A DNA stretch of 64,000 nucleotides, taken from assembly GCF_011440375.1 (NCBI RefSeq), contig NZ_JAAOIR010000001.1, positions 1,178,001 through 1,242,000 on the forward strand. Reading direction: 5' to 3'. Source of the DNA: Halorubellus sp. JP-L1 (GTDB lineage Archaea; Halobacteriota; Halobacteria; Halobacteriales; Natrialbaceae). How positions within the stretch are numbered: the stretch's first letter is position 1; the number at the start of each line of letters is the position of its first letter. Below, one piece after another: positions 42,794-51,801 of the stretch. The notes under the pieces are model-generated. The model ran no database searches and was not told the origin of the DNA. It was given only the letters and a program-made list of their open reading frames with translations. The position numbers and the translations under genes are program-made.

Positions 42794-43987
42794 ATGACTT
42801 ACAAGATCGGACTCGTCGGCAAGCCCAGCGTGGGCAAGTCGACGCTGTTCAACGCGGCGACGATGAACGACGTCCCGGAGGGCGCGTACCCGTTCACGAC
42901 GATCGACCCGAGCGTCGGCGAAGCGTACGTCCGCGTGGACTGCGCGGCGCCCGAGTTCGACGAGTCCTGTACGCCGGACACCGGCTACTGCGCCGACGGG
43001 ACGCGGTTCGTGCCCACGAAACTCGTCGACGTTGCCGGCCTCGTCCCCGGCGCTCACGAGGGGAAGGGCCTGGGGAACCAGTTCCTCTCGGACCTGAACG
43101 AGGCGGACGTCCTCGTGCACGTCGTCGACTTCTCCGGCGAGACCGATCTCGAGGGCGAACCGACGGAGGGCCACGACCCGCGCGAGGACGTCGCGTTCCT
43201 CGAGGACGAACTCGACCAGTGGTACGTCGACGTCCTCGAGAAGGGCATCGAACGCCACCGGTCGGGCTACCACGGGAACGACGGCGACATCGAGGTGGAC
43301 CTCGCCGAGCAGATGAACGCGTTCGGGACGAACAAGGACGAGATCAAGCAGGTCATCCTCGCGCTCGACCTCGAACTCGACCCGGACGCGTGGGACGACG
43401 ACGACCGCGAACGCCTCGCTCGCGAACTACGCAAGCGCACGAAGCCCATGGTGATCGCGGCGAACAAGATGGACACCCCGGAGGCACAGGCGAACTTCGA
43501 GGCGATCACGAGCGACCCCGAGTACGAGCACCTCACGATCGTCCCCGCGAGCGCGCACGCCGAGAAGGCCCTCAAGTCGGCGGCCGAGAGCGGCGTCGTC
43601 GAGTACACGCCGGGCGCCGGCGAGTTCGAGATCGTCGGCGACGTCAGCGACGAACAGGAAGCCGGCCTCGAGCAGATCCGCGAGTTCGTGACGGCGTTCG
43701 ACGGCACGGGCGTCCAGGACGCCATCGAGACCGCACTCTTCGACGAGCTCGGCACGAAGGCGGTGTTCCCTGGCGGCGCGGACGCGATGGGTGACGACCA
43801 GGGGCGCGTGATGCGGGACTGCTGGCTCCTCCCCGACCACGCGACGACCGAGGACCTCGCGTACCACCTCCACAGCGACATCGGCGACGGCCTCCTGCAC
43901 GCGATGGACTGCCGGAGCGGCCGCCAGATCTCGACGAGTCACGAACTCGACCACCGCGACGTCGTCGAACTCGTCACGACGAGCTGA
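42794..43987 (+). CDS. YchF/OLA1-type GTP-binding protein
   Basis: A 397-residue Obg-related GTPase/ATPase. G1 is GKPSVGKST (residues 9-17), G3 is DVAGLVPGAHEGKGLGNQFL, and the nucleotide-specificity segment is IAANKMDTPEA. The first domain has an insertion with HDPREDVAFLEDELDQWYVD typical of the archaeal/eukaryal branch. A TGS-like end (FPGGADAMGDDQGRVMRDCWLLPDHATTEDLAY, shown here only in part as TTEDLAYHLHSD) closes it. The family contacts ribosomes and stress pathways. It has its own start after the acetyltransferase array. Confidence 0.9.
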   Translation: MTYKIGLVGKPSVGKSTLFNAATMNDVPEGAYPFTTIDPSVGEAYVRVDCAAPEFDESCTPDTGYCADGTRFVPTKLVDVAGLVPGAHEGKGLGNQFLSDLNEADVLVHVVDFSGETDLEGEPTEGHDPREDVAFLEDELDQWYVDVLEKGIERHRSGYHGNDGDIEVDLAEQMNAFGTNKDEIKQVILALDLELDPDAWDDDDRERLARELRKRTKPMVIAANKMDTPEAQANFEAITSDPEYEHLTIVPASAHAEKALKSAAESGVVEYTPGAGEFEIVGDVSDEQEAGLEQIREFVTAFDGTGVQDAIETALFDELGTKAVFPGGADAMGDDQGRVMRDCWLLPDHATTEDLAYHLHSDIGDGLLHAMDCRSGRQISTSHELDHRDVVELVTTS

Positions 43988-44098
43988 GGACCGGCCGCGA
44001 GCGAGCGCAGTCCTGGCCGAGCGCAGTCCCGGCCGAGCGCGGGCCAGCGCGGTCGGCGGCCGCGGACGCCGCCGCACTCGCTTCGCTGGACCGTGGTA

Positions 44099-44107
44099 TT
44101 TTTTACG
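44099..44107 (+). promoter_or_regulatory. TATA-like box of the C2H2 membrane protein gene
   Basis: TTTTTTACG 24-32 bases before the ATG at 44131, the only AT-rich stretch in the gap. Confidence 0.5.
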
Positions 44108-44130
44108 CGCCGACGTGTCGATTCTGATAG

Positions 44131-44892
44131 ATGAATGCGCGCGTTCGCTGTCCCGTCTGCGGGACCGAGACGCCCCGGCGTCGGTTCCCTCGACACGTCG
44201 CGGAGACGCACCCGGGAGACCAACTCCGTGACACGTTCGGGTACTCGGCCGGTTGGGCGGGCGTCCTCCCGGCGCTCGCGCTCGCTCTCCTCGCCGCACA
44301 GGTGGCCGTCGTCGTCCTCGGACTCCCACGGACTGGCGTGCTCCGCGACGCGATCGCGACGTGGGCCGGCATCGCCCCCGGAAGCGTCTCGACGTACCTC
44401 GCCCTCGTCGTCGCACCGGCCGTCGCCGTGGCCGTCGGCGTCGCGGTCGTCGCGCTCGCTCGCGGCCCCGGCCAGCGCGTCAGGCGCGGCTGGCGGCCGC
44501 GGCGCTACGAGCACGTCCTCGTCCTCACCTGGGCGGTTCCGTGGGTCGGCCCGACTCTGTACGTCCTCGGCGCCGGGCGGCGGTTCGTCTCCGTCCGCTT
44601 CCTCCGCGAGAAGCTGGCCGGCGGCGGGATCGCCGCGAGCGACGACCTCGCCGAAGCCGACGCCGCACTCGCCGCACACCGCGAGCAGGACGCCGCCGTC
44701 GCGTTCGAGACCGCGGGACGCCTCGTCCAGGCGCTCCGCGACGACCCGCACTTCCGCAACCCCACGCTCGGCGCGCGCCTCGACGCGCTCGGTCGCGCCT
44801 GCGGGATGGCGACCGCCATCACCGCAGCCCGCGCGGGCGAACACCGCCAGGACGAACACCGCGCGAGCGACCGAACGCCGACGCCAGCGTAG
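44131..44892 (+). CDS. Membrane protein with N-terminal C2H2-type zinc finger
   Basis: A 253-residue protein. Residues 6-29 carry Cys-x2-Cys and His-x4-His (RCPVCGTETPRRRFPRHVAE followed by THPGD), a zinc-finger-like module facing the cytoplasm. Hydrophobic helices lie at about 44-64, 88-112 and 133-152. The C-terminal 100 residues are helical (EADAALAAHREQDAAVAFETA). Such zinc finger plus membrane combinations are recurrent in haloarchaea; function unknown. Confidence 0.7.
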   Translation: MNARVRCPVCGTETPRRRFPRHVAETHPGDQLRDTFGYSAGWAGVLPALALALLAAQVAVVVLGLPRTGVLRDAIATWAGIAPGSVSTYLALVVAPAVAVAVGVAVVALARGPGQRVRRGWRPRRYEHVLVLTWAVPWVGPTLYVLGAGRRFVSVRFLREKLAGGGIAASDDLAEADAALAAHREQDAAVAFETAGRLVQALRDDPHFRNPTLGARLDALGRACGMATAITAARAGEHRQDEHRASDRTPTPA

Positions 44893-45120
44893 ACGACGGT
44901 TCTTGTAGCAGGCCGCGACCAGTGTCGACGTCCCCCCGTTCCCGTGGGGCGTCGGTCCAGGCCGGAGCGGAGTGCGCCGACGTCCCGGGTACGCCACGCA
45001 CTCCCTGTTCGCCACCGGAGCATCGACCGTGAGCGTCGCGGTCGCGAGGAGCGGGCGGCGCGGTCGCTCGCGCCTGCCGCGACCTAGCCGTACTTACTCC
45101 TACCGCGGGTAGCCTCGGTC

Positions 45121-46179
45121 ATGAGCGAGCGAGTCGCGGTCGTCGGCGCCGGCGTCGCCGGCTGCGGGGTCGCGGACGCCCTCGCCGGGACCGACCGCGA
45201 GGTCGTGGTGGTCGAGAAGGCCCGCGGCGTGAGCGGCCGCGCGGCGACGCGACGCAAACACGGCTGTCGCTACGACCACGGCGCGAACTACGTCAAACCC
45301 GGCGAGGACGACGAGTTCACGGGCGTCCTCGAGTCCTTCGGCGTCGAGGGACTGCACGACGTCGCCGAGCCGGTGTGGGTGCACGACGCCGACGGCGACA
45401 TCCAGCCGGGTCGGGAGCGCGACGCGCGCAAGTGGACGTACGAGGCCGGCATCACGCAGTTCGCCAAGCGCGTCCTCGACGCGAGCGACGCCACCGTCGA
45501 ACTCGAGACCGAGATCGAGAGCCTCGAACGCGACGACGCCGCGAGTGACGACGCAACCGCCACCGGTCCGTGGTCCCTCGTCGACGCCGACGGCGAGCGG
45601 TACGCCGGCTTCGACCGGGTCGTACTGACGCCACCGGCACCCCAGACCGCCGCGTTGCTTGCGGCGACGGCGTGGGACGACGACCGACGCGACGCCGTTC
45701 GCGCGGCCGCCGACGGCGTCGCGTACCGGACCGTCCGCACGCTCGTCCTCCACTACGACTTCCGCGTGGACCGTCCGTGGTACGCGCTCGTCGACCCCGA
45801 GCAGACCCATCCCGTCGGGTGGCTGGCGCGCGAGGAGTGCAAACCCGGGCACGTCCCCGACGGCGAGAGCCTCCTGATAGCCCAGATGAGTCCCGCGTGG
45901 TCCGTCGCGCACGACGACGACCCGACCGAGACGGCCGCGAGCGCGGCCGCGGACCGCGTCGCCGACCTCCTCGCGGACGACCGGTACCGCGACCCGAACT
46001 GGGTGGACTCGCAGGGCTGGCGGTACGCACTCCCCGAGAACGCGGCCGGCGACGCGGTCCGCGCCGCCGAAGCCGCCGGCCTCTACTGCGCGGGCGACTG
46101 GGTCGTCGGTGACGGCCGCGTCCACCGCGCGTTCGAGAACGGACGCACGGTCGGGCGTCGACTCCGCGAGCGAGGATAG
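45121..46179 (+). CDS. NAD(P)/FAD-dependent amine oxidase-like protein (renalase-like)
   Basis: A 352-residue flavoprotein. The FAD motif GAGVAGCGVADALAG (residues 8-22) is followed by VVVEKARGVSGRAATRR, YDHGANYVKP and DRVVLTPPAPQTAALL. AEAAGLYCAGDWVVGDGRVH near the end (split here as YCAGDWVVGD) contacts the flavin. This is the layout of renalase-type NADH oxidases in bacteria and archaea. Substrate unknown; it stands alone. Confidence 0.85.
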   Translation: MSERVAVVGAGVAGCGVADALAGTDREVVVVEKARGVSGRAATRRKHGCRYDHGANYVKPGEDDEFTGVLESFGVEGLHDVAEPVWVHDADGDIQPGRERDARKWTYEAGITQFAKRVLDASDATVELETEIESLERDDAASDDATATGPWSLVDADGERYAGFDRVVLTPPAPQTAALLAATAWDDDRRDAVRAAADGVAYRTVRTLVLHYDFRVDRPWYALVDPEQTHPVGWLAREECKPGHVPDGESLLIAQMSPAWSVAHDDDPTETAASAAADRVADLLADDRYRDPNWVDSQGWRYALPENAAGDAVRAAEAAGLYCAGDWVVGDGRVHRAFENGRTVGRRLRERG

Positions 46180-46234
46180 TCCGTGGAAAGCGAGCGAACC
46201 GTATTCCGCGACCGAAGCCCAGACAGCCCCAGCC

Positions 46235-47551
46235 CTACGCCGTCCGGCGTGCCGCCAGCGCCACGAGGGCGAGCGCGACCGCGAGCAGCGCCGCGACGCT
46301 CCCGAACCCGGGCGTCGGGAGGACACCGTCGTCGTCGCCGTCGTCAGGCGGTCCAGCGGTCGTCGCCGTCTCGCTCGTCGTCGGCATCGTCGTCGTCTCC
46401 TGGGTCGTCGGCGTCGTCGTCGCCGTCGTCGTCGGTTCGTCCGATCCCGGCGACACGCTCTCGACCGTCGTCGTCGCCTCCAGCGACCCGCTGACGGCCG
46501 TGATCGTCACGTCGCCGTCGCTCTCGATGGTGACGACCGCCTCCCCGGCGTCGTCCGTCTCCGCCACCGTCTCATCGCCGACGCGGACGGACGCACCCGA
46601 CACCGGTTCGTCGTACTCGTCGGTCACGGACACCTGCACCGTCTGGCCGGTCACGACCTGCGAGTTCGTTGCCGACAGCGACAGCGACGGCGTGCGATTG
46701 ATGGCGTACGTCGCGTTCGAATCGCCCTCGCCGGTCGTCAACGTGTTGCGCTCGCGCTCGTAGCCGTTCTTCTTCACGACCACGCGATACTCGGTGTTCA
46801 CGTCCAGACTCACCGTCCGCGACCCGGACTCGCCCGTCGAGACGTTCGACACGAACTGGTCGCCGTCGTGTATCTCGACGGTCGCCGACACCGGCCGGCG
46901 ATCCGAGAAGTGCCCGTCGACCGTCCGGAAGTTCACCGACACCGTCCCCGGTTCCAGGGTCACCGTCTTCCCTGCCCGGTTCCGGACGACGAACGACGTC
47001 GTCGTCGAGTAGTAGCCGTCGCCGGACACGTCGACCGAGTAGTCCCCGCGCTCGAGGCCGCTCGCGACGAACGTCCCGTTCGCCGCCGTCTCACCGGTCG
47101 CCGCCGCGAGCACCTCGCCGTCCTTCTCGAGGCGGACGCGCGCGCCCTCGATCGCCTCGCCGTTCGGCGTCTTCACCGTCACGAGCGCCGTCGCCACCGG
47201 GAACAACTGCACGTCCACGACCGTCTCCCCGTCGACGTTCGCGACCGACGCCGGTCTGTTCAGGGCGAGCCCCGACTTGGAGACGTCGACCGTCACGTCC
47301 GCGCCCTCGGGGACGTCGACGAACGCCTTCCCGTTCGCGAACGTCTCCGTTCTCAACACGGTATCGTCGTACGTCACCGTCACGTTCGCGCCGTCGACCG
47401 GATCGCCGGCCTCGTCGACCACTGCCACCGTGATCGTCACCTGTGCGCTCGACGCGACTTCGTCCGCACCCGTTGTCGACGCGACCGGCGCGGCCGACGC
47501 GACCGGGGCGAGACAGATCGCGACGACGAGTAGACCCAGAAGAGTTCTCAT
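46235..47551 (-). CDS. PGF-CTERM surface protein with carboxypeptidase-regulatory-like beta domains
   Basis: A 438-residue exported protein. A Sec signal (LLGLLVVAICLAPVASA) occupies residues 4-20. The body has several Ig-like/CarboxypepD_reg repeats such as VAVVDEAGDPVDGANVTVTY, VTVKTPNGEAIEGARVRL and VSVTDEYDEPVSGASVRV. A Thr/Ser-rich glycosylation stalk follows (about 370-400). It ends with PTPGFGSVAALLAVALALVA and a basic tail, the PGF-CTERM sorting signal recognised by archaeosortase, which replaces the C-terminal helix with a lipid anchor. Function of the ectodomain is unknown. Confidence 0.85.
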   Translation of the reverse strand: MRTLLGLLVVAICLAPVASAAPVASTTGADEVASSAQVTITVAVVDEAGDPVDGANVTVTYDDTVLRTETFANGKAFVDVPEGADVTVDVSKSGLALNRPASVANVDGETVVDVQLFPVATALVTVKTPNGEAIEGARVRLEKDGEVLAAATGETAANGTFVASGLERGDYSVDVSGDGYYSTTTSFVVRNRAGKTVTLEPGTVSVNFRTVDGHFSDRRPVSATVEIHDGDQFVSNVSTGESGSRTVSLDVNTEYRVVVKKNGYERERNTLTTGEGDSNATYAINRTPSLSLSATNSQVVTGQTVQVSVTDEYDEPVSGASVRVGDETVAETDDAGEAVVTIESDGDVTITAVSGSLEATTTVESVSPGSDEPTTTATTTPTTQETTTMPTTSETATTAGPPDDGDDDGVLPTPGFGSVAALLAVALALVALAARRTA

Positions 47552-47713
47552 GTACGCTACTGTGGAACGGGTTTACACATAAATACACCCGACCGTTAAC
47601 GATTGGTCGCTTTCGCCGACCAGATCCCGGCGGAGAACGGTCGATACCGCAGGCTCGGTGCTCGAAACCAGTCACTACCGGAGCGGAGCGGTCGGGAGAG
47701 AAGCGAGTATCGA

Positions 47714-48085
47714 TTACTCGACGAGGACGGCGTTGACCTGTCCGGTCTGGCCCGGACGGGACGTGACGCGAGCCGTGCCTTCGCCCGTCTCGATGAGTGC
47801 GCCCTTCGTGATGATGTTCCGGCGGACGTAGTTCGGGTTCGCCGGGTTCTCGACGACGTCCTCGATCTCGGTCTCGACGGTGTCGCCGGCGTCGGCGACG
47901 CACGCCACGTCGGTGGCGAGCGCGCGCGTCTTCTCGGTGTTCCCGCGCGTGTCGATGACGCGGAAGCGGGGTTCGCCGAGTTGCGTTTCGGTCGGCAGGC
48001 GACCGAGCTGGTGCTTCTTGCGCTTGTTGAAGCGTCGACGTCGACCGCCGGTGCGCTTGCGCGGCGACGGACCCTGGTCTTGCAT
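47714..48085 (-). CDS. rps8e: 30S ribosomal protein S8e
   Basis: A 123-residue small-subunit protein. The basic N terminus RKRTGGRRRRFNKRKKHQLG, then LGEPRFRVIDTRGNTEKTRAL and NPANPNYVRRNIITKGALI, are diagnostic of archaeal S8e. Its basic region contrasts with the surrounding acidic proteome. It is transcribed divergently from the DUF2240 gene. Confidence 0.96.
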   Translation of the reverse strand: MQDQGPSPRKRTGGRRRRFNKRKKHQLGRLPTETQLGEPRFRVIDTRGNTEKTRALATDVACVADAGDTVETEIEDVVENPANPNYVRRNIITKGALIETGEGTARVTSRPGQTGQVNAVLVE

Positions 48086-48235
48086 ACCCGAGAGAAGCCC
48101 CAGGAACTACTTGAAAGGCTCGGAACGCCCCCGCGGCGACGACGCGCGCTCGCGCCGCCGGGGTTGCGTCGGTGCGGTCCCCGCGCTGGCGTGGAATCGC
48201 AGTCTTTACGCGCCGCGCGGGCAGAGGTGTCTGGC

Positions 48236-48691
48236 GTGAGCTTGCGCGTCGCCGTCGCCGCCCCGTTCCGCCAGCGAGGCACGGACAGCCTCGCCGAGAG
48301 CGAGTTCGTCGTGGCGCTGTCCCTCGACCGGGACTGGTTCTCGCCCGACCAGGCCAAGCGCCTCGTCGACGTCGCGGCCGGCGAGGGACTGCTGGAGCGC
48401 GACGACGGCGAGCTGTCGCCGACGTTCGACCCGAGCGGCGTCGAGGTCCCCGACGGGTTCGTGCCGGACGACGACGTGCTCCGGGAGCGGTCGACGTTCG
48501 AGCGCGTGCTGGACGCGCTCGTCGACGCGGGCGCCCAGAAGCACGAGGCGGTCGCGGGCATCAACGACCTCCAGCAGCGCCTCGGCGTGACGGTGTCCGC
48601 GGCCGCGGTCGTCTACGGTCGCCGCGAGGGCGTGGACGTCGCCGACGCCGCGTCGAAGGCGATGACGGAACTGGAGGGTGAAGACGCGTGA
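48236..48691 (+). CDS. DUF2240 family protein
   Basis: A 151-residue archaeal protein starting at GTG 48236. FVVALSLDRDWFSPDQAKRL and EGLLERDDGELSPTFDPSGV resemble a winged helix. RSTFERVLDALVDAG and VSAAAVVYGRREGVDVADAA close it. The DUF2240 family is conserved in haloarchaea and methanogens without known function. Its stop overlaps the first of two minicistrons. Confidence 0.8.
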   Translation: MSLRVAVAAPFRQRGTDSLAESEFVVALSLDRDWFSPDQAKRLVDVAAGEGLLERDDGELSPTFDPSGVEVPDGFVPDDDVLRERSTFERVLDALVDAGAQKHEAVAGINDLQQRLGVTVSAAAVVYGRREGVDVADAASKAMTELEGEDA

Positions 48692-48767
48692 CCGACCGCG
48701 CGACCGAACCGGAGGGTGAAAACGAGTGATCGACCACGCGACCGAACGAGGCGGTGGGGACGCGTGA
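48673..48767 (+). repeat. 38 bp coupling repeat with two 13-codon minicistrons (DUF2240 junction)
   Basis: Two diverged 38 bp units (48688-48725, 48726-48763) after a partial copy. The DUF2240 stop overlaps GTG 48688; 13 codons (VTDRATEPEGENE) end in a TGA overlapping GTG 48726. A further 13 codons (VIDHATERGGGDA) end in a TGA overlapping GTG 48764, the likely start of the next gene. GGAGGGTGA or GGCGGTGGG stretches lie before each GTG. The organisation and unit length equal those at 40683-40781, and the peptides are similar (VTDxxT). Confidence 0.82.
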
Positions 48768-49276
48768 CGGGCGAGCGCGTGACCGACGGCGTCCGCATCG
48801 CGGAGCTGTTGTCCTCGGAGCTGCACGGCCGCACGGACGGCGTGCTCGTGCACGTCGCGGTGACGGACGCGGTGGCGGACGTCGAGCCGAGCGTCGACGG
48901 CGAGCGCGCGTACGACGTCGTCTACGCCGCGGAGCCGCTGGTCGCGGAACCCGAGCAGGACGTCGACGTCCTCGAGGTCGACGTCGGGTCGGCGACCGGC
49001 GAGACGGTCGCGTCGGTGTACGTGCACCCCGAGCGCGCTCGCGTCGAGTTCGTCGCCGGTGCGGCCATCGCCGCCGAGGCCGCCGATGGGACGCGACTCC
49101 GTGTGCGACCGAAGGGGACGACGCCACCGCGGACGCTCGCGTTCGTGGAGTCGGGTGCGGCCGCGAAGGACGCCGCGGACGTCGTCGTCGCAGTCGTCGA
49201 CGGACTCCTCGAGGACACCGGCGAAGACGACGTCGATGATGCAGAGGACGCCGAAGGCAGCGAAGACGACGCGTAG
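48764..49276 (+). CDS. Conserved haloarchaeal protein of unknown function
   Basis: A 170-residue acidic protein. It starts at GTG 48764 (overlapping the second minicistron) or GTG 48779. Content: RVTDGVRIAELLSSELHGRT, VLVHVAVTDAVADVEPS, TVASVYVHPERARVEFVAGA and ESGAAAKDAADVVVAVVDGL. Alternating helices and strands suggest a compact alpha/beta domain; the last 20 residues are an acidic tail. Not recognised. It is in an operon with the DUF2240 gene. Confidence 0.65.
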   Translation: MTGERVTDGVRIAELLSSELHGRTDGVLVHVAVTDAVADVEPSVDGERAYDVVYAAEPLVAEPEQDVDVLEVDVGSATGETVASVYVHPERARVEFVAGAAIAAEAADGTRLRVRPKGTTPPRTLAFVESGAAAKDAADVVVAVVDGLLEDTGEDDVDDAEDAEGSEDDA

Positions 49277-49284
49277 GATCGGTC

Positions 49285-49941
49285 TCAGTCGAGGTCGTCG
49301 AGGACGCCGGGGAGGTCGCGGGCGAGGTGCGCGCGGTCGACGACGGCGTCCGCGTGCGGGCTCCTCTCGGGGCCCTCTGGCCAGACGACCTGGACCGCGC
49401 GGGCGCCGGCGTCGACCGCGCCCTCGACGTCGACGACGGGTTCGTCGCCGACGTACACGAGGTCGACGACGTCGACGCCAAGTGCGCTCGCGAGCGCGTC
49501 GAACGCGCGCCGGTCTGGTTTCCCCGCGGGGAGCTGGCCGGTGACGAGGACGGCGTCGAACGCCTGCCACCAGTCCAGTGCGTCGAGCTTGTCGCCCTGC
49601 GCTTTCACCGGGCCGTTCGTCAGGAGACCGACCGGGCGGTCCGCGCGCAGGGACTCGACGAGCGCGGCGGCGTCGTCGACGGGACGGATGCCTTCGGCGA
49701 TGCGTCGCCGGTACGCCGCCGCGAGCGCGTCCGGGGACACGGTCGCGTCCTCGGGGAGGACGGCGTCGAAGATGGGCGCGCGCGTCACCGCGTCGTGAGT
49801 CTCGCGGTGCGCGGCGAGATACGCCTCCCGAGACACCGGGGGCGCGTCGACGTCGTCGACGGCCGCGGCGAGGATCCGTCGACGGTCCCGGCCGGGGACG
49901 GCGAGCGTGTGGTCGAGGTCGAACCCGACGGCGTTTGTCAC
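49285..49941 (-). CDS. HAD-superfamily hydrolase
   Basis: A 218-residue phosphatase-like enzyme. The nucleophile and general-acid Asp are Asp8 and Asp10 (FDLDHTLAV). Motif II is LLTNGPVKAQ, motif III is LPAGKPDRRAF with Lys, and motif IV is YVGDEPVVDVEGAVDAG. These are the haloacid dehalogenase phosphohydrolase set, with a helical cap (residues 15-95). The substrate is unknown. It is convergent with the preceding gene, 8 bases apart. Confidence 0.9.
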   Translation of the reverse strand: MTNAVGFDLDHTLAVPGRDRRRILAAAVDDVDAPPVSREAYLAAHRETHDAVTRAPIFDAVLPEDATVSPDALAAAYRRRIAEGIRPVDDAAALVESLRADRPVGLLTNGPVKAQGDKLDALDWWQAFDAVLVTGQLPAGKPDRRAFDALASALGVDVVDLVYVGDEPVVDVEGAVDAGARAVQVVWPEGPERSPHADAVVDRAHLARDLPGVLDDLD

Positions 49942-50031
49942 GGTGAGGGGAACGCGCTCCCCGTACTTGAGCGTGCCCGATATCGGTTCGTGCTCCGTCG
50001 GCGAACGCTCTACCCGTCGTCGATCGCTCGC

Positions 50032-50613
50032 CTAGAGGAATCGCAGTTGCATCATGACGAAGATGATGAAGAGCTGGAGCAGTCCCTGGACGCCGCCGAG
50101 TTTCGCGTTCCGCATCCCGATGTCGCTGATGCGTTCCGTGTCGGGGTCGGGGGAGACGAGTTCGCGGTAGATCGCGACCTCGCCGGGGAGGATGACGCCG
50201 AACCCGATCACCGAGAGGACGAGGGCGACGGCGAGCGCGACCTGTATCCAGAACGTGCCGAGGCCGCCGTGGAGCGTGGTCGCGAGTTCGACGCCGGCCG
50301 TTATCGTGACGGCGGCGAGGACGGGCATGAGGAACGTCATCTTCGGCGTGAACCGCTCGAAGACGCTCGCGCGCTCCTCGAGGTCGAGGCCGCCGAGGAC
50401 GGGCCCGAGGACGGCGCCCATGAAGACGTCGACGCCCGTCCAGAGCGCGCCGGCCATGACGTGCACATAGAAGAGGTAGCGCGTGTTCCCGGTCGCGAGC
50501 GCGACCGCCAGTGCGAGTATCGGGACGGCAACGGCGCCCGCGGCGAACGCTGGGTTCGCGCGCTCGGCCATCCCACGGATGCCGCGAGCCCCACTCTCGT
50601 CGACAGTGGCCAT
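50032..50613 (-). CDS. CopD-like polytopic membrane protein
   Basis: A 193-residue protein with about four or five helices (residues 24-42, 46-66, 93-113, 120-145, 172-190). YVHVMAGALWTGVDVFMGAV contains the His/Trp pattern of CopD/DUF2269-type proteins, which bind heme or copper in some relatives. The C-terminal AKLGGVQGLLQLFIIF is a last helix. Function unknown here. It starts at ATG 50613 or at an internal Met. Confidence 0.6.
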   Translation of the reverse strand: MATVDESGARGIRGMAERANPAFAAGAVAVPILALAVALATGNTRYLFYVHVMAGALWTGVDVFMGAVLGPVLGGLDLEERASVFERFTPKMTFLMPVLAAVTITAGVELATTLHGGLGTFWIQVALAVALVLSVIGFGVILPGEVAIYRELVSPDPDTERISDIGMRNAKLGGVQGLLQLFIIFVMMQLRFL

Positions 50614-50730
50614 GCGAGCACGGCTCGTGGAGGCGGAATAAAGGTTGTCGCCGTCGGGTCGGCGAGTCGTCGCCGGGGAGTCGACTCGACATCCGAACCG
50701 TTAGGTACGAACGCGCTCGAAAGGGTGGAC

Positions 50731-51261
50731 GTGTACCACGTCGTCGGGTGCAGCGAGTGCAGCGCGCTCCGCATCGTCGAGGGTCGCCCGGAGCGGAGTT
50801 CGTGCACGCGCTGTGGCGCGAGCAAGCAGTTCTCGAAACTGAAGCAGTTCGTGTCGACCGAAGACATCGATCACGCACGCGAGGTGCGCGCGTCGATGCT
50901 CGCGAACCGCCAGGGCGAGGGCGAGGTGTTCGCGACCGTCGACTCGTTCGCTGAGATGGAGGACGCGGTCGCCGAGAGCGTCGTCGACGACGACGAGTTC
51001 CTCGAACGCAGCGGCGTGGACGCCGACGCCGCCAGGGAAGCCGCCGACCGCGCCGAGACCGGGCTCGCGAGCACGAGCGGCGGGAGCAAGCGCGACACGG
51101 TCCTCAACGCGCTGTCCGACCTCGACGACCCCTCCCTCGAGGACGTCGTCGCGTACGCCGCGGACCGCGGCGTCGACCGCGCGTACGTCGAACGCGCCCT
51201 CGGGAAGCTCGAACGCGCCGGCGAGGTCTCCCAGTCCGAGGGCACGTACCGCCAGCTCTGA
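50731..51261 (+). CDS. DUF5817-type zinc-ribbon/wHTH protein
   Basis: A 176-residue protein read from GTG 50731 (or GTG 50725). The zinc ribbon is VVGCSECSALRIVEG followed by RSSCTRCGASKQFSKLKQF, with two CxxC pairs. The C-terminal part (about 120-176) is a winged-helix-like domain (DPSLEDVVAYAADRGVDRAY then LGKLERAGEVSQSEG). This resembles a haloarchaeal DUF5817 family with presumed nucleic-acid contacts. A T-run terminator follows. Confidence 0.7.
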   Translation: MYHVVGCSECSALRIVEGRPERSSCTRCGASKQFSKLKQFVSTEDIDHAREVRASMLANRQGEGEVFATVDSFAEMEDAVAESVVDDDEFLERSGVDADAAREAADRAETGLASTSGGSKRDTVLNALSDLDDPSLEDVVAYAADRGVDRAYVERALGKLERAGEVSQSEGTYRQL

Positions 51262-51287
51262 CGCCTGCCGGAACGGGGGCGCCCGGC

Positions 51288-51301
51288 CCGCCGGCTTTTT
51301 C
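51288..51301 (+). terminator. GC-rich stretch plus oligo-T terminator
   Basis: CCGCCGGCTTTTTC about 30 bases after the stop at 51261. Confidence 0.4.
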
Positions 51302-51325
51302 GCACTCCCACCACCAGCGGTGGGC

Positions 51326-51691
51326 ATGGACGACTGGGAGTCGGTGGCGATGGCGCTCGAGGGCGTGTGCGTCGCGCTGGGCGCGGTGGCGGTGCTCGCG
51401 GCGGCGGTCGGCGTTCCCGGTATCGTCGATCCGTTCGTGCTCGGGAGCGGGCTGTTCGCGCTCGGGTTCGCGCTGGGCGCGATGGCGGCGCGTTCCCGTG
51501 GCGACCGGGCGGGCGTCGCGCTGCACGCTGCGGCGGTCGCCGGCTGGACCGGCGTGCTCGCCGGGAGCGCGCTCGCGAACGCACTCCTGGGGCGGGTCGG
51601 CGTCGCGCTGCTCGCCGTCGCGGGCGTCGGGCTCTGCTATCGCGCCCTGCGAGCGTGGCGGACGGGCGACGCCAGCGCGTCGGCGGGCTAG
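51326..51691 (+). CDS. Small four-helix membrane protein
   Basis: A 121-residue hydrophobic protein starting at ATG 51326 (a GTG six bases upstream is possible). Four Ala/Gly/Val-rich helices are visible (about 8-28, 35-55, 65-84, 88-106) and a short polar tail. No family recognised. Confidence 0.6.
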   Translation: MDDWESVAMALEGVCVALGAVAVLAAAVGVPGIVDPFVLGSGLFALGFALGAMAARSRGDRAGVALHAAAVAGWTGVLAGSALANALLGRVGVALLAVAGVGLCYRALRAWRTGDASASAG

Positions 51692-51801
51692 CGCCAGCCG
51701 ACAGCGTCAGGGAACATCCCAGGCGAGCGGACGACTCGGCGCTCGAAACGACGCTCGAACTCGACGCACCCTACTTGCCGCCGCGTCCCGACCGTTCGCT
51801 C

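Noticed and set aside
43988-44090. Short direct repeats (GAGCGCAGTCC-like) after the GTPase gene
   Set aside because: Two or three imperfect copies only, in GC-rich intergenic sequence; too weak to call.
48206-50878. 890-codon minus-strand Arg-rich frame
   Set aside because: It covers several recognisable genes in other frames (DUF2240, HAD hydrolase, membrane protein) and has the Arg/Pro composition of shadow frames.
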